Shown: positions 10,690 through 21,112, counted from the first letter of the stretch. The stretch is 64,000 nt of DNA from Lepidostoma basale (GCA_022606425.2 JAHDVF020000240.1:1736001-1800000); one strand, 5' to 3'. Notes: generated from the letters alone by a model not told the origin. A program made the numbers and translations.

Positions 10690-10905
10690 TTGCATCGATA
10701 ATTGTAATAAATCTATTTTAGAATTTGTTATTTTTTTGTATACAAATACTTGTAGACAAATACTGGATTTTTACCCATTGCGGGTTAATCATTTTTTAAA
10801 CATAAAGTGAATTTTCCAAATAATTTACATCTCCGTCTCTATTGAGATACAATTAATTCTTAAAAAATGTATTTTAGTATTTAAAAACAAATAACAACAA
10901 CTACA
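10690..10905. repeat. Partial copy of interspersed repeat M
   Basis: Shares ACAAATACTTGTAGAC...ATACTGGATTTT, a C-C-C-A-T-T-G-C-G-G-G-T-T block and CTCTATTGAGATACAATTAA with the repeats at 30145, 30355, 40865 and 42230. Probably a nonautonomous DNA element; class unknown. Confidence 0.45.
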
Positions 10906-10924
10906 ACAAACCATCACACCCTTT

Positions 10925-11115
10925 CCTCGCTAACACCTGTTAACGAAACAGCTGTCGCGATAAAATATAATAAATGGTGATATTTATAATAAAGTTTTTT
11001 TATTTAAATAGTTAATAATGTTGAAATATCAAAGTGTTTCCGCTAAAACAATGGATTTTCTAAAATTATTACTGATAATAATGTTGAAGTATCATAGTAT
11101 CTGTTATATTTATTC
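10925..11115 (+). repeat. Fold-back family H2, right arm
   Basis: ACGAAACAGCTGTCGCGATA at 10942, then the outer arm to AAAACAATGGATTTTC (11046). A second, partial outer arm follows at 11080-11110 (ATGTTGAAGTATCATAGTAT). The CUGAUGA box is altered (CCUGUUAAC). Confidence 0.5.
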
Positions 11116-11124
11116 AAAATCATC

Positions 11125-11820
11125 TTTAAATAAACATAACAGCACTTTATATTACCAAACTTTATTTTACTTATCACAGACATGTTATGTTATAATATAA
11201 TCTTTTCAAATGTACAAAATTTTAAAATTAAATATTTTTAATTAAAAATTACTGCAACACTACTACCAAGTCCAACTCATTAGCGTCCTCGAGTGGTCTC
11301 TCAGGCCCCACGAACCCCGGGCAATGTGGCCACTGACATTACCATCAGTGTCATAGCGGATAATGAGTGGGCGAATGGCGAATGTCCGGCGCCATAAAGC
11401 CGGACCCCCCCAGCTAAGGGAAGGTGACCCCTACAGAAAAACCCATCAGAGAAGGCAACGGGAAACCACTCTGATTACCTTTTCCCAGGATATTCACTAT
11501 GGCGAGAAACACAACAATGGCCCCTAGTCCCGGGCAGCCCTTCGATGGGCAGGGGGTGCGAAGAATCTCCCGACTCAAAATAGTGAAAGTGCATTGAAGT
11601 GTTGAGGAGCTGTTCCAAGCGGCGCAGGACAGGGACAGGTTCGCCGAGGTGATCGCCAACGTTGGGGGGACCCGACAGGGCACTTGAAGAAGAAGAATTA
11701 AAAATTTGTGCATTGAAATAGGTTATGTATGTTAATAACCGAAATATGTCTGTGATATATGAAATAATGTGTTGTTATACGAAGTGCAGCTTTATTTATT
11801 CAAATATGAATCCACAACAC
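11125..11820. repeat. Fold-back family H10 interrupted by a LINE end
   Basis: The left arm has ACTTATCACAGACATGTT (11167); the right arm has GAAATATGTCTGTGATATAT (11742) followed by GAAATAATGTGTTGT. A family D LINE end lies between them (11270-11700). The related copy at 33905-34130 shares the outer-arm words. Confidence 0.45.
11270..11700 (+). mobile_element. LINE family D 3' end
   Basis: Includes the GAAGGCAACGGGAAACCACT block at 11452, then degenerate VEELFQAAQDRDRFAEVIAN-type coding (11600-11670), GGGGGGACCCGACAGGGCA, and AAGAAGAAG before a short A-rich tail. This is the longest D copy here, but its frame is closed by stops. Confidence 0.65.
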
Positions 11821-12535
11821 AAAGTAAAGGCGAGTTCCATATAGAAGAAAAATATATCTTTTTATTATTTTTCAAATACATATAACATGTACCTTGAATT
11901 TACGACAAGTTGTTATTAAAACTTACGAAAAATATTGTCAAAAGCAGACCACAGACAATAAATTATAATATGCATTATTTAACAATACACAGAGGTTAAT
12001 TTTACAAGGGAGATTGGGCTAACTTTTGAGTAGCTCTCGTGTTCTGGTGACGCACAATGTAAAATCCCATTTTCACCACAGTGCACACGTACAGCGTTAC
12101 GGTATACTAAAATCAACTGAAATTCATGATGGTTTCAATATATTTAGAATTACTATATTTAAACGGTGGATACGTGTAACATTAATTAAATAAACACAAA
12201 AGTCCGGATCATCCATGTCAACATGTACAACATCGAAAAAAACATTATGTGTTATTACATTACGTGCTAAATTAAAAAAATGGTGGATTCGTGGAACATA
12301 AATTAAATAGACAATATGTGCACCATCTAAAAAGAACATTTTGTGTTAAATTATTTTTATTTTGTTATTTTATTTTACATCATTGTATTTTATATTATTT
12401 GTTTTAGATTTATTTTGTGTGTGTTGGACGATCGAAGTGTGCGCGGCAGATGCCTATTGGTGGCGATGAGGCTCGCAACCCATCACACCGAGTCTCCCGC
12501 GGAGCGAAAAGAGAAGGATGGAGTGCCGCATCAGT
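11820..12535. other. AT-rich spacer with a GC-richer 3' end
   Basis: Mostly AT-rich. A local tandem-like similarity (CATTAATTAAATAAACACAA / CATAAATTAAATAGACAATA near 12180 and 12298) suggests an old duplication. The 12430-12530 part is GC-richer and may belong to the LINE end that follows. No gene seen. Confidence 0.3.
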
Positions 12536-12613
12536 AAAAGTGTGACAGTCCATTCTTTCTGCCTACCCTTTCGGAGAGACGCGTGATGGTTAGTTAGTTA
12601 GTTAGTTAGTTAA
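12536..12613 (+). mobile_element. LINE family A 3' terminus with (TTAG)n tail
   Basis: A short terminal piece, GTGTGACAGTCCATTCTTTC to GCGTGATGGTTAG, followed by about six TTAG units. It shows the tandem tail of this family very clearly. Confidence 0.75.
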
Positions 12614-12644
12614 ACGGTTATTGGAAACAAGAATTTAAATATAA

Positions 12645-13795
12645 ACGCAAAAATGTCAGTTCATAATGGAGTTCTAGTTTCTACTAAAAAGAAGAGACCC
12701 CCTAGACCAATGATACTCAACCTTTTTTGTCTTCGGGCCACATACATAATATTTGTAAAGCTACACAGGCCGCAACACTATACTGGTATGAAGTAAAAAA
12801 TCATGAACCCCCCCCCCCCATTTTTGGAAAACAATTTGAGATTTAAAAAATTATAAACTAAAACAGAATAATAATAGTACATATCACTTATCATTATCAG
12901 CATACGGTTCCTTAAAAATTACAATAGTGAAAAAAGTAAAACTCAAAAGTAACACGTATCAAGGCGTTTATTTCGAAATTAGTGTGATTTTTGACATTGA
13001 AATAAATTTTCTACAATTTTGACAAATCGGGTTTATAATTGCTGCATGCTACCCTCAATACGTCATTAAGGTGAGAATCCGTAAGTCGATTCCTGTATAC
13101 GTTTTTTGCATATTTCATTTTGGAATATGATGATTCACAAATATATGTTGATGCAAACAACGTGAGGAGCAGGAAAGCACAATTTTTTACAGTCTAGTAT
13201 TTTTAAGAAACTAATTTCCAAAAATGGATGTACTTCTTTCCTTCTCTTCTTTCTTCAAAAACAGCTTTCAGATTTGTATCGTTCATGTATCAAGATATAC
13301 GAAATATAGAATGCCAGATTTTGTAAATCATGTCCCTGTTAAAAAATGTGTTTAGGGCCGCACAAAAAAGCTTGGTGGGCCGCAGGTTGAGTATGGTTGC
13401 CGTAGACCAATGTGTGATAAAACGATGTACGACAGAATATCAAGTGATGATATAAGAAAGGAATGAAGAGCGGAAGAAAGTGATACATAATTTTGAATGG
13501 AGCACTGCGTTGGTTTGTAAACATGGAACGCATTGATTAAGAAATAATGGTTAAGAAAGTACACGTTAACGGTGTCAATGGAGCAGAGAGTCGAGAGAGA
13601 TCTTAGAAAACATAGCATAACCAAAGTAATCAACTTTTAAATTTCGGTTATGATAGAAGTTGGAAGAATCGTCGTGCATGTATGACTCACTCGAGGAATA
13701 TAGAGAGGTGTGTTAGAGCAAGGGAGGATGGCGGTCCATGCTCTCTTCCCACCCTTCCAGAAACGGCGTGATGGTTGGTTGTTGTTGTTTTGTTA
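12645..13795 (+). mobile_element. LINE family A copy split by a hAT-like element
   Basis: Family A sequence (GTTCATAATGGAGTTCTAGT...) runs to 12708, and resumes at 13400 with the expected R-R-M-C-D-K-T-M-Y-D-R coding block. It continues through a frameshifted GHVR-like region to GGCGTGATGGTTGGTTG at 13766-13782. The insertion removes nothing but the duplicated 8-bp target. Confidence 0.7.
12709..13399. mobile_element. hAT-like nonautonomous element (691 bp)
   Basis: Terminal inverted repeats CAATGATACTCAACC and (reverse complement of the right end) CAACCATACTCAACC are flanked by an 8-bp direct repeat, CCCTAGAC/CCGTAGAC. The terminal CA-x-x-x-x-x-x-CTCAACC and 8-bp duplication fit hAT transposons. 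Subterminal GGGCCGCA/GGGCCACA words lie at both ends. There is no transposase frame. A run of nine C occurs near 12808. Confidence 0.75.
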
Positions 13796-14049
13796 TAGAA
13801 TTATTTTTAAATAATTTCAAAACACTTCTGAACATATTTTTTCACCACTTTATTTTATTTTATCAAACCATCCGGTTTTGCTTCCGTTGGAGCTTCGTCA
13901 GGGTAACAAAAAAAAAACTGTTGTTTTGAAATTTATTTTGTAACACTGACTTAAAATTAAAGCGGTGAAAAAACGGGAAGAAAATGTTTTTTTTTTAATA
14001 ATGCCCACCACAAATTAAATGTGTTATACGAAAGTATATTAAATTATTT

Positions 14050-14635
14050 GATTTAATTCCGAACGACGAAATAAGGAAGAAATGCAAGGCAGATGATTGC
14101 ACCATAAGTAAAATTAAAAATCGATGCCTGAGATGGTTTTGACATATGGAAAAAATGGATGAGAGAAGAATGGTTAAATTGTTGTACACAAGCAGTGTAA
14201 GTGAAAAGAGAAGCTATGGAAGACCAATAATGACGACCTTTGTGGCTGAGTGGTAAGAGCTCTGACTGCCATACTGAAGGTCCCGGGTTCGATTCTCGGC
14301 GTGAGATTGTCACACTGTCTTTGGTCTGGTGTAGAATTCACATGACAATAAAATGGCGATAGACTAGCTACCTATCACATGTCTCGAGAATCAGTATAAT
14401 AACTAAAAAATAATTGTACATATACAGTAATTGGGTTCAAATGACGTGTTATATACAAAATAAAAAGAATAGCATTGCATGTCCAAATTAATTTGAAGTC
14501 GGAAAAATCGACGAGCGTGCATGTTACGAAGTATGAGTGTAGAGGTAAGTCAGGGCAGAGCAGAAGGGCGGTCCACCACGTTTACCTAACCCTGCTCTGA
14601 ATCGGCATGATGGTTAGTTAGTTAGTTTTTTAAAC
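14050..14635 (+). mobile_element. LINE family A copy split by a SINE
   Basis: Family A coding remnants (ECKADDCT, then LRWF, MEKMDERRMVKLLYTSSVS) reach 14228. They resume after a SINE at 14470 with the EVGKIDERACYEV-like block and end in GCATGATGGTTAGTTAGTTAG. Several frameshifts. Confidence 0.65.
14230..14468 (+). mobile_element. tRNA-derived SINE, tail type 1
   Basis: The pol III A box (TGGCTGAGTGGTA) and B box (GGTTCGATTC) sit in a tRNA-like head. A body follows with TCACACTGTCTTTGGTCTGG and ACAATAAAATGGCGATAGA, then the type 1 tail containing CAGTAATTGGGTTCAAATGA. It is inserted in a family A LINE. Confidence 0.8.
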
Positions 14636-14681
14636 TGTTAAATTAAATAACTTTGGTTTTTGTATCACAATTGTATTTTAT

Positions 14682-14728
14682 TTTACGCGACAGCTGTTTC
14701 ATCAACTTATGTTAACATCATCAGGTGT
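14682..14728 (-). ncRNA. Hammerhead-ribozyme-like motif (H2, left arm)
   Basis: Minus strand CUGAUGA, U, GUUAAC-AUAA-GUUGAU, GAA, ACAGCUGU, C, GCG. Relative to the 7824 copy, one stem II C-G pair has become U·G, so pairing is kept. Confidence 0.45.
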
Positions 14729-14962
14729 TACAATACTACGTGTAATTGTTCCTTCTAATTACTGTATTTATTATAATTATTATTTTATTTTTATTACATT
14801 TTCCACCTTAAATATTATTTCTCCTATTATTATTAACTAACCGTTCTTTAAATTAAAATATTTAGGTACCTAACTCAATTTCAGCAAGAACTTCAACAAA
14901 GTTAGGAACAAATACACAAAGATTCGAAAAATCACGAAAATTTGACATTTGATATATTATTT

Positions 14963-15010
14963 TAACACCTGATGATGTCAATATAGGTTGATGAAACAGC
15001 TGTCGCGTAA
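14963..15010 (+). ncRNA. Hammerhead-ribozyme-like motif (H2, right arm)
   Basis: CUGAUGA (14969-14975), U, GUCAAU-AUAG-GUUGAU, GAA, ACAGCUGU, C (15004), GCG. One stem II C-G pair is U·G here, again keeping the helix. Confidence 0.45.
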
Positions 15011-15119
15011 AATAAAATACAATTTTGATGCAAAAAACAAAAGTTATTTAATTTAACAGTTTAAAATGTTAAGGTATCATAGTGTTTCGGCCAAAACAAT
15101 AGTTAGTTTTTTTACTATT

Positions 15120-15480
15120 TTCAGCTAGGCTTTTGGTTGAGCTATTTGTACCGCGACGCTTTGAGCAGGGGTGTAGTCTAATTGTGCGGGTCTCCCTCAG
15201 AAGCACGAAAGTTATCTCCACGCTGCCGAAACTAGCAATAAAACGAATTTGCATATGAATAGAGGCTGTAAGCCCCGGGCAGGCGCGGCCGGTAGCCAGT
15301 TTTCTCACTTCGCCCAGCAATTATTATCGCACAACTCTGCATGATTGAGATTAGGTAAATGTGTCAAATGAAATGCAGGTTGTGTTTCGTACAAATTTAA
15401 TGGGATTCCACGGCAGTGAGTAACGTGTTCATTTGCATTTAAAGCGGAGTTATTTTACGATGCTCGTACCGCTAAACTAA
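15120..15480. other. GC-richer block with octamer-like words
   Basis: Contains ATTTGCATATG (15249) and CATTTGCATTTAAAG (15430), resembling POU/homeodomain sites, plus GC-rich GCCCCGGGCAGGCGCGGCCG at 15271. No open frame or repeat family is recognised. Candidate enhancer or conserved noncoding element. Confidence 0.35.
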
Positions 15481-15569
15481 CAATGGATTTTCGTTTAGAT
15501 TATTTGGAAGTGTGTGATTAAGTACACCTCTCACACCATATAAACAAATCAAATTTCACTTAACCATTA

Positions 15570-16150
15570 AACAGTGCTTATTTTAATCAATAAGTCTAAG
15601 AGCGAGGTCGACAGCCGTATACATCAGGCTAGGCTTGCATTTAATAAAAGGTCGAAAATAATAGAGTCAAATAATATAGACCTAAAACTGAGAATACTCC
15701 TCATCAAGACCTATGTATGGAGTGTCTTGATGTACGGCTGTGAGACATGGTGCCTATCCGAAAGGGATAAGCGGAGACTAGAGGCTTTTGAGATGTGGTC
15801 CTATAGAAGACTCTTTGGAATTTCCTGGAGAGACCACATCACGAATGAGGAAGTTCTTCAAGGAATCGAAGGAGGAAGGCACCTGCTCAGGACCTTGTCC
15901 GAAAGGCGTGCAAGATGGATCGGCCATGTAATACGTCAAGAAGGTCTCTTGCATGCCATAATGGAGGGTATGATCGAGGGGACAAACTCTAGGGGACGCC
16001 CACGCCGAGAGTACCTGGAGGACCTGTTAGTGGACGTGCGCTGCTCATCATATGCAGATCTCAAAAGAGCCGCACAAGACAGGGAAAAATGGAAGAGAAT
16101 AATGGAGGAAATTGCTGCAAACCAATCCCAGGATTGAAACCAGAGAAGAA
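15570..16150 (+). mobile_element. LINE family B 3' end with intact 187-codon frame
   Basis: An uninterrupted frame (15574-16137) encodes the C-terminus of a non-LTR polymerase. It contains RILLIKTYVWSVLMYGCETW, RRLFGISWRDHITNEEVL, RARWIGHVIRQEGLL, GTNSRGRPRREYLEDLL and the terminal EEIAANQSQD. The body upstream is missing. The open frame suggests a fairly young insertion; it is not a host gene. A decayed sister lies at 56345-56835. Confidence 0.75.
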
Positions 16151-16248
16151 GATTTTAATCAGCGATTATTATGCATGTTGCAAAATTAATATGAACGAAA
16201 ATGTCTCTATTTTAGAAGTCTAACTATATTTTATGTGAATGTCTAAGG

Positions 16249-16846
16249 CAGCGGTTTTCAACCTGTATGCTACTGCGCCTCCACGAAAAAAAAATTTTTT
16301 TTTGCGCCTCCCTGTATATATTTTTAAATAATTATTATATATTAATATAGACACAATTTCAATAGTATTAACTTGTTGATTAAAAAAAATGTAATGCACA
16401 ATTAACAGAATAAAAGCAAAGTTATGCTGAAAAAACGTGAAAAAAATAAACATTCATTAACAAAATTTTTACTCTTGCGTTACGTCTTTCATATGAGTCA
16501 AGGTACGTTCAGGAGACAAATACCTACTCTTGACTTTAGAAAGTATTTTGTCTTCCTAATGTTAAACCATCTCTAATGCGTTCCTGGTACTATGTTGTAT
16601 TTTTATAATATTTTACCTGTACTCAATAGATGCCTTAAACATTTTCCTGTTTGTAATGTCTTCTGAGTTAATAAACTGATTTGATTGATTTGATTTGATT
16701 TGATAAACTTCAAATAAAACTTCACATCATAACGGTATATGAAGTGTTATTTATTTGTAGATATTATGGTATAAACACTTTCATTATTAAATATTTTTGG
16801 CACCTTCCCAGGCAATAGCCCGCGCCTCCCAGGTTGGAAACCATTG
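16249..16846. mobile_element. hAT-like nonautonomous element (598 bp)
   Basis: Termini CAGCGGTTTTCAACCTG and (reverse complement of the right end) CAATGGTTTCCAACCTG form an imperfect 17-bp inverted repeat. They are flanked by the 8-bp direct repeat GTCTAAGG/GTCTAAGA. GCGCCTCC words lie inside both ends. No transposase; a TTGAT-type microsatellite sits at 16675-16704. Confidence 0.75.
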
Positions 16847-17029
16847 GTCTAAGACATTATCAAATGTAGCGAAAAGTAAACGCATTGTTGTTTTTAAACA
16901 CGAGTTAAAGGAGAAGAATACGATAATTTAGGGAATCGATGAGGCCCAATACACTGTTGAAACGATAAAGGGATAAACGCAAGAATGCCGGAAAGAATTA
17001 ATTGGAACTAGTTAAATGTATTAATGTAT

Positions 17030-17240
17030 TCATTCCAGGTAATTATTGTACTTTTGACGTATTTCGAAGGTATTAAAATTTCTTCATTGGAAGAGGAATA
17101 TACGCTATCATCGTTGATATTAGTACCTATATATCGTTCTTCTGAGAATGTGAATAACATTCGAAACATATAGCGAAAATTAACTCAAAAGTTGAAAAAT
17201 TGGATTTTATTAATTATTCTTGAATTCTACGGTGTTAAGC
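17030..17240. repeat. Fold-back family H1, degenerate
   Basis: A minus-strand arm (17055-17085, ACCTTCGAAATACGTC) and plus-strand arm (17130-17235) flank a short centre. The plus arm reads CUGAGAA, a GAAUGU/ACAUUC stem, then GAAACAUAUA, so the core is mutated. It ends at GAATTCTACGGTGTTA. Confidence 0.5.
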
Positions 17241-17540
17241 TTATAATGATTTACAATTAATGAGAATTATAATGTTTATCTTTGTGAAAGAAAAAAACAT
17301 TACATCTACGAGTATAATAGTAACGGTTAATAATGTTCCCTTGACGTCACAAAAAAAATCATCTAAATATTATTTTACTCGCTAACGGTGATTATGAAAT
17401 AATATTATATTAAAAATATTATTTACAGCTTTGTTAACTTAAAAGTAAAAAAAATAAACACCTACTAATTATCTTATGAGAGAAATACTTAAAAAAGTTT
17501 AATATTAACTTACAAGTATGTAGCGAAAATCGCTTCTGCA
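17240..17540. other. AT-rich spacer
   Basis: Nothing recognised. Confidence 0.4.
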
Positions 17541-17765
17541 AATAATATTCTGTAGGGTGTTATCTGACGGGGTTCCAGGCATTCAGTTGTTTATTTGCGC
17601 CTCTTCGGGCTGCGGCCGGTGGCGGTAGGGGCGCATGCAGGACTCCGCTAAGTCGACAGGGCCCCGTATCACGGGGGCCAGTCCACGGTCAGTTGGCCGC
17701 CCGGCGAAGATAGTGTCGCTGGGAGAATAAATACTCGCAGCTGACATCAGACAGGGTGACCATAA
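17540..17765. other. Strongly GC-rich block
   Basis: High G+C and CpG content (TGCGGCCGGTGGCGGTAGGG at 17610, GGGCCCCGTATCACGGGGGC at 17660, the latter containing a short hairpin). No open frame or repeat match recognised. Candidate regulatory or conserved noncoding DNA. Confidence 0.35.
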
Positions 17766-18039
17766 TTGTAGTGCAAAATATTTACTTGAAAACTAGCATT
17801 TATATAAAAAAGATTAATTTATTACTGAATAATTGTATAAAATGAGATACAAATTTCCAATGAATTTAAATCCAAGACAAGATCTGAAATAAACATGGTA
17901 TTGAAATTTTTTGATAATCTCAAAATCTCAAATCTCAAAACCGTATAATATTAGAAACAAATGACAAATACAAAACACTGTATTATATTTTTCAATTAAA
18001 AATGATTTCGGCTTGTGATATTGCAAAATTAAATTTGTT

Positions 18040-18362
18040 TTTGGAGACCGTGGAAGATAGCAGGCAAGACACTGAGGGATCGTGTGAGGAACACCAGAAT
18101 TAGAGAAATATGTGAGGTTGAGGATATTATAAGATGGAGCAGACAGCGAAAAAGGGACCGGTACGGTCATGTTCAAAGAATGGACACCACCAGACTCCCC
18201 TATATTGCATTGCATAATTAACCTTATGGGACTCGTCCCCGTGGAAGACCTCCTAAAAGATGGAAGGACAGCTGGGAATCTACCTCACAGAAGGAGCAAC
18301 CCTCTATAGAACAGACCACATAGGTATACAATAAGGAAGAAGAAGAAGAAGAAGAAGAAATA
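18040..18362 (+). mobile_element. LINE family C 3' end with GAA tail
   Basis: Plus-strand degenerate coding TLRDRVRNTRIREICEVED, then W-S-R-Q-R-K-R-D-R-Y-G-H-V-Q-R-M-D, the TCCCCTATATTGCATTGCAT block, RGRPPKRWKDSWESTSQKE-like coding with one frameshift, and a terminal (GAA)7-type tail at 18332-18358. Confidence 0.75.
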
Positions 18363-18364
18363 TA

Positions 18365-19100
18365 TATTTTTTGACCTACAGGTAAAATTTACGTACATAA
18401 TATTATAAACTTTTAATTACCATGATGAAATTTTCAAATGTAATTCATAATAAAGCTACAATTTGTTTAAAATTATGTTATGTCAAATAATAATTGCCTC
18501 CTGTATATTGAGTAAAATATTTCTTTAGGTTTTTTATATTAAAACAATATCTAAAATATTTATTTAAATCTGTTAAATTAAAACCTTCAAAAGCATAACA
18601 GTTAAATGATCAAACTTTGGTAAAAAAATATAGTGTTTTCAAGTTTTCACGATGACGATGTTTGTAATAAACCCAAGCAAGTCGTCTTTGAGATCTGTTT
18701 CCTTGAGGTTAATTATGCATTGCTGTTCTTAAGGCCTTCAATTCTTCTATTGTCTTAGTGTTCTTATATTCTCAGATATTTTTTATCACAACTGGTCACC
18801 CTAAATACTGAACTAACTATATTTCTAATAAGTATGGTATTCTATATTTTATGTCTCTTACTTACTATAGGCAGCATTAACTTGAATATATTACTTATGC
18901 GTATGGCACTGTTGATTTTCTGATTTCTTATCCATGCCTTTTATATGCATAAATCAACACAGTGATCCTTTTATCATAATACACTACTTGACATTCCTTC
19001 CCGATATTAGCATTTAAAATTCTGTCATCTGATGAAACTCATACATCGTTTTACTATTCACATGGGGGTCTAAGCGATTTTACTCCAACAGCATTTATTC
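18365..19100. other. AT-rich spacer
   Basis: AT-rich sequence without a recognised gene. The last part (19000-19100) grades into a decayed first unit of the tandem array that follows. Confidence 0.4.
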
Positions 19101-19164
19101 TGCTCTTATACCGTAATAGGAAGGAAATCATTTCATTATTACATGTGCGTAATTACACTGCATT

Positions 19165-19378
19165 GCTCAGGATGCACTAGACTGGTACCCTATGGGGGAA
19201 AGAGGATGCGGGGCAGACCTAGAGCCACCTGGAGAAGAGCCCTGCAGAACGAGGTGAAAGCAGCAGGGCTCACTTGGGATGATGGTAGGCATCAGGCATG
19301 CAATAGAGTCGGCTGAAAAAGATTCCTTGAGGCCCTATGCACCACGGAGGTGTGGCAGTACAATAAGAAGAAGAATCA
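19165..19378 (+). mobile_element. LINE 3' end inserted in a tandem repeat array
   Basis: The plus strand reads GRPRATWRRALQNEVKAAGL, then TWDDGRHQACNRVG, then a KRFLEALCTTEVWQYNKKK ending. This is the standard terminal segment of an L2/RTE-like LINE, with AAGAAGAAG at the end. Tandem-repeat sequence lies on both sides. Confidence 0.65.
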
Positions 19379-20150
19379 CACAACATGTTGAGTTTTATAC
19401 ATGCTGGACTGTAATAAGGAGGAAATCATTTCATGAGTACATGTAATTAATTACACAATATGTTGAACTTTATACATGCTGGACTGTAATAGTGAGGAAA
19501 TCTTTCATTATTACATGTTTTATAATTAATTACCCAACATGTTGAATTGTATACATGCTGGACTGTAATATGGAGGAAATCTTTCATTATTACATGTATT
19601 ATAATAAATCACACAACATGTTGAATTATATACATGCTGGACTGTAATAGGGAGGAAATCATTTCATTAGTACATGGTATGTATTTAATTACACAACATG
19701 TTGAATTTTATACATGCTGGACTGTAATAGGGAGGAAATCATTTCATTATTATACAATATGTAATTAATTACACAACATGTTGAATTTTATACATGCCGG
19801 ACTGTAATAGGGAGTAAATCTTTCGTTACACAACATGTTGATTTTTATACATGCTGGACTGTAATAGTGGGGAAATCTTACGTTATTACATGTATTATAA
19901 TTAATTACACAACATGTTGAATTGTATACGTGCTGGACTGTAATAGGGAGGAAATCTTTAATTATTTTATGTAATTAATTACACAATATATTGAATTTTA
20001 TACATGCTGGACTGTAATAGTGAGAAAATCTTTCATTATTACCTGTTTTATAATTTATTACACAACATGTTGAATTTTAAATATGCTGGACTGTAATAAG
20101 GAGGAAATCATTCCATTATTATATGTAATTAATTACACAACACGTAGAAT
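19379..20150. repeat. Tandem repeat array, about 77-bp unit, ten copies
   Basis: Ten imperfect units, each containing ACACAACATGTTGAATTTTA, then TACATGCTGGACTGTAATAG, GGAGGAAATC and a variable ATTATTACATGTAATTAATT stretch. Unit length varies because the last part expands or contracts. A partial unit at 19105-19160 lies before the LINE end at 19165, so the array once extended further left. Confidence 0.85.
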
Positions 20151-20154
20151 TTTT

Positions 20155-20590
20155 TTGAAGAATATTTTAAATATCTCCCGTCATTGTCTATTGTACACGT
20201 ATTCATTGTTCGGCTTTAAGACATCTTTTCAACTTCTTTATAATAGGAATTCTTCGTTAAGAGCATCGCCTCTTCGATTATAGGGTTTGAAAAATCCGCA
20301 TTTTCTTCTCCCTTATAGAGGGGCCCGAATGAGAGAATAATGAATCCTACTCAATGCGCACTTTACATTTTTCAAAAGGAATTGCATTGTCTTAATTCAG
20401 AATCGAAATTCGTTCCGCAAAAAAATTGAAGAATCTCATAATGAATATTGTCCACACCATGAAAGCTTTAATTGCCGCCGTTGCTAAGCAGATCTAGAGA
20501 TATTAAAAAAAGTACCTATATAGATATTCAAAGCTCTATTGCAAAACCTATGCCTGCCCGTAAAAGTAGTGGAAAAATAGCAGTAGCAAT
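20155..20590. other. Unassigned sequence
   Basis: No gene or repeat family recognised; slightly GC-richer near 20260-20340. Confidence 0.35.
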
Positions 20591-20592
20591 TT

Positions 20593-20945
20593 TTTTATAT
20601 TTATACTATTTAACTAACTAACTACCTAACCATAACCAACCAAAGAATGGACTGCCACACTGTTCTTTCCTGACATAATTCTTTTGCTTTTCAACATTCA
20701 TACATCGTGTCATGAACGCGCGTCGATTTCTCTGACTCCTCACATGTCCGACATTCATTATTTGATTTTTTTGATCATGCCAAGTTTTCCTCGGTCTTTC
20801 TCTATTTCTGGTTTCATTTACATCGTTAACATATACTTTTTTTACCATTCTTTCTTCATCCATTCTTTCCATATGTCCAAACCATCTTAATGATCCTTTC
20901 ATTATTTTGTTCATAACACCATTATTCGCACCGCATTCACTGTCA
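20593..20945 (-). mobile_element. LINE family A 3' end
   Basis: The minus strand contains SLRWFGHMERMDEERMVKKV, then YVNDVNETRNRERPRKTWHD, then VGHVRSQRNRRAFMTRCMNV, ending toward the AACTAACTAAC tail complement. It is mostly open but 5'-truncated. It lies just downstream of gene A's polyadenylation signal. Confidence 0.75.
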
Positions 20946-21112
20946 ATTGTCAAATTGACAGTCTGTAGAAACAATTTCGCTAGTTTGAAAACCAAACCTC
21001 TAAAAAAAACATACTATATTTGAGAGGAAATTACTCAAAAAAATGACAATCATAAAATTAAATTAATTAACATAAATTAAAAAAAATAATAAATAAATGC
21101 GTAATCCATTAG

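Larger units (their letters stand above)
14638..15110. repeat. Fold-back repeat family H2, complete
   Basis: An inverted repeat about 470 bp long. The left arm runs from the poly-T/AAACTGTTAAATTAAATAAC side inward to CATCATCAGGTGTTAC (14715-14730). The right arm mirrors it and ends GTTTCGGCCAAAACAATAG at 15102. The centre contains AATATTTAGGTACCTAACTC. Both arms hold a hammerhead-like motif whose stem II differs only by wobble-preserving changes. Confidence 0.75.

Noticed and set aside
12590..12614. TTAG repeats as telomeric sequence
   Set aside because: The unit is TTAG, not the insect TTAGG, and occurs exactly at the 3' end of family A LINEs in several places.
15574..16137. 187-codon open frame as a host gene
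   Set aside because: Its motifs are those of a LINE polymerase C-terminus and a decayed second copy exists at 56345.
19379..20150. Tandem array as a CRISPR
   Set aside because: Units are contiguous near-copies with no unique spacers, unit length varies, and the host is eukaryotic.
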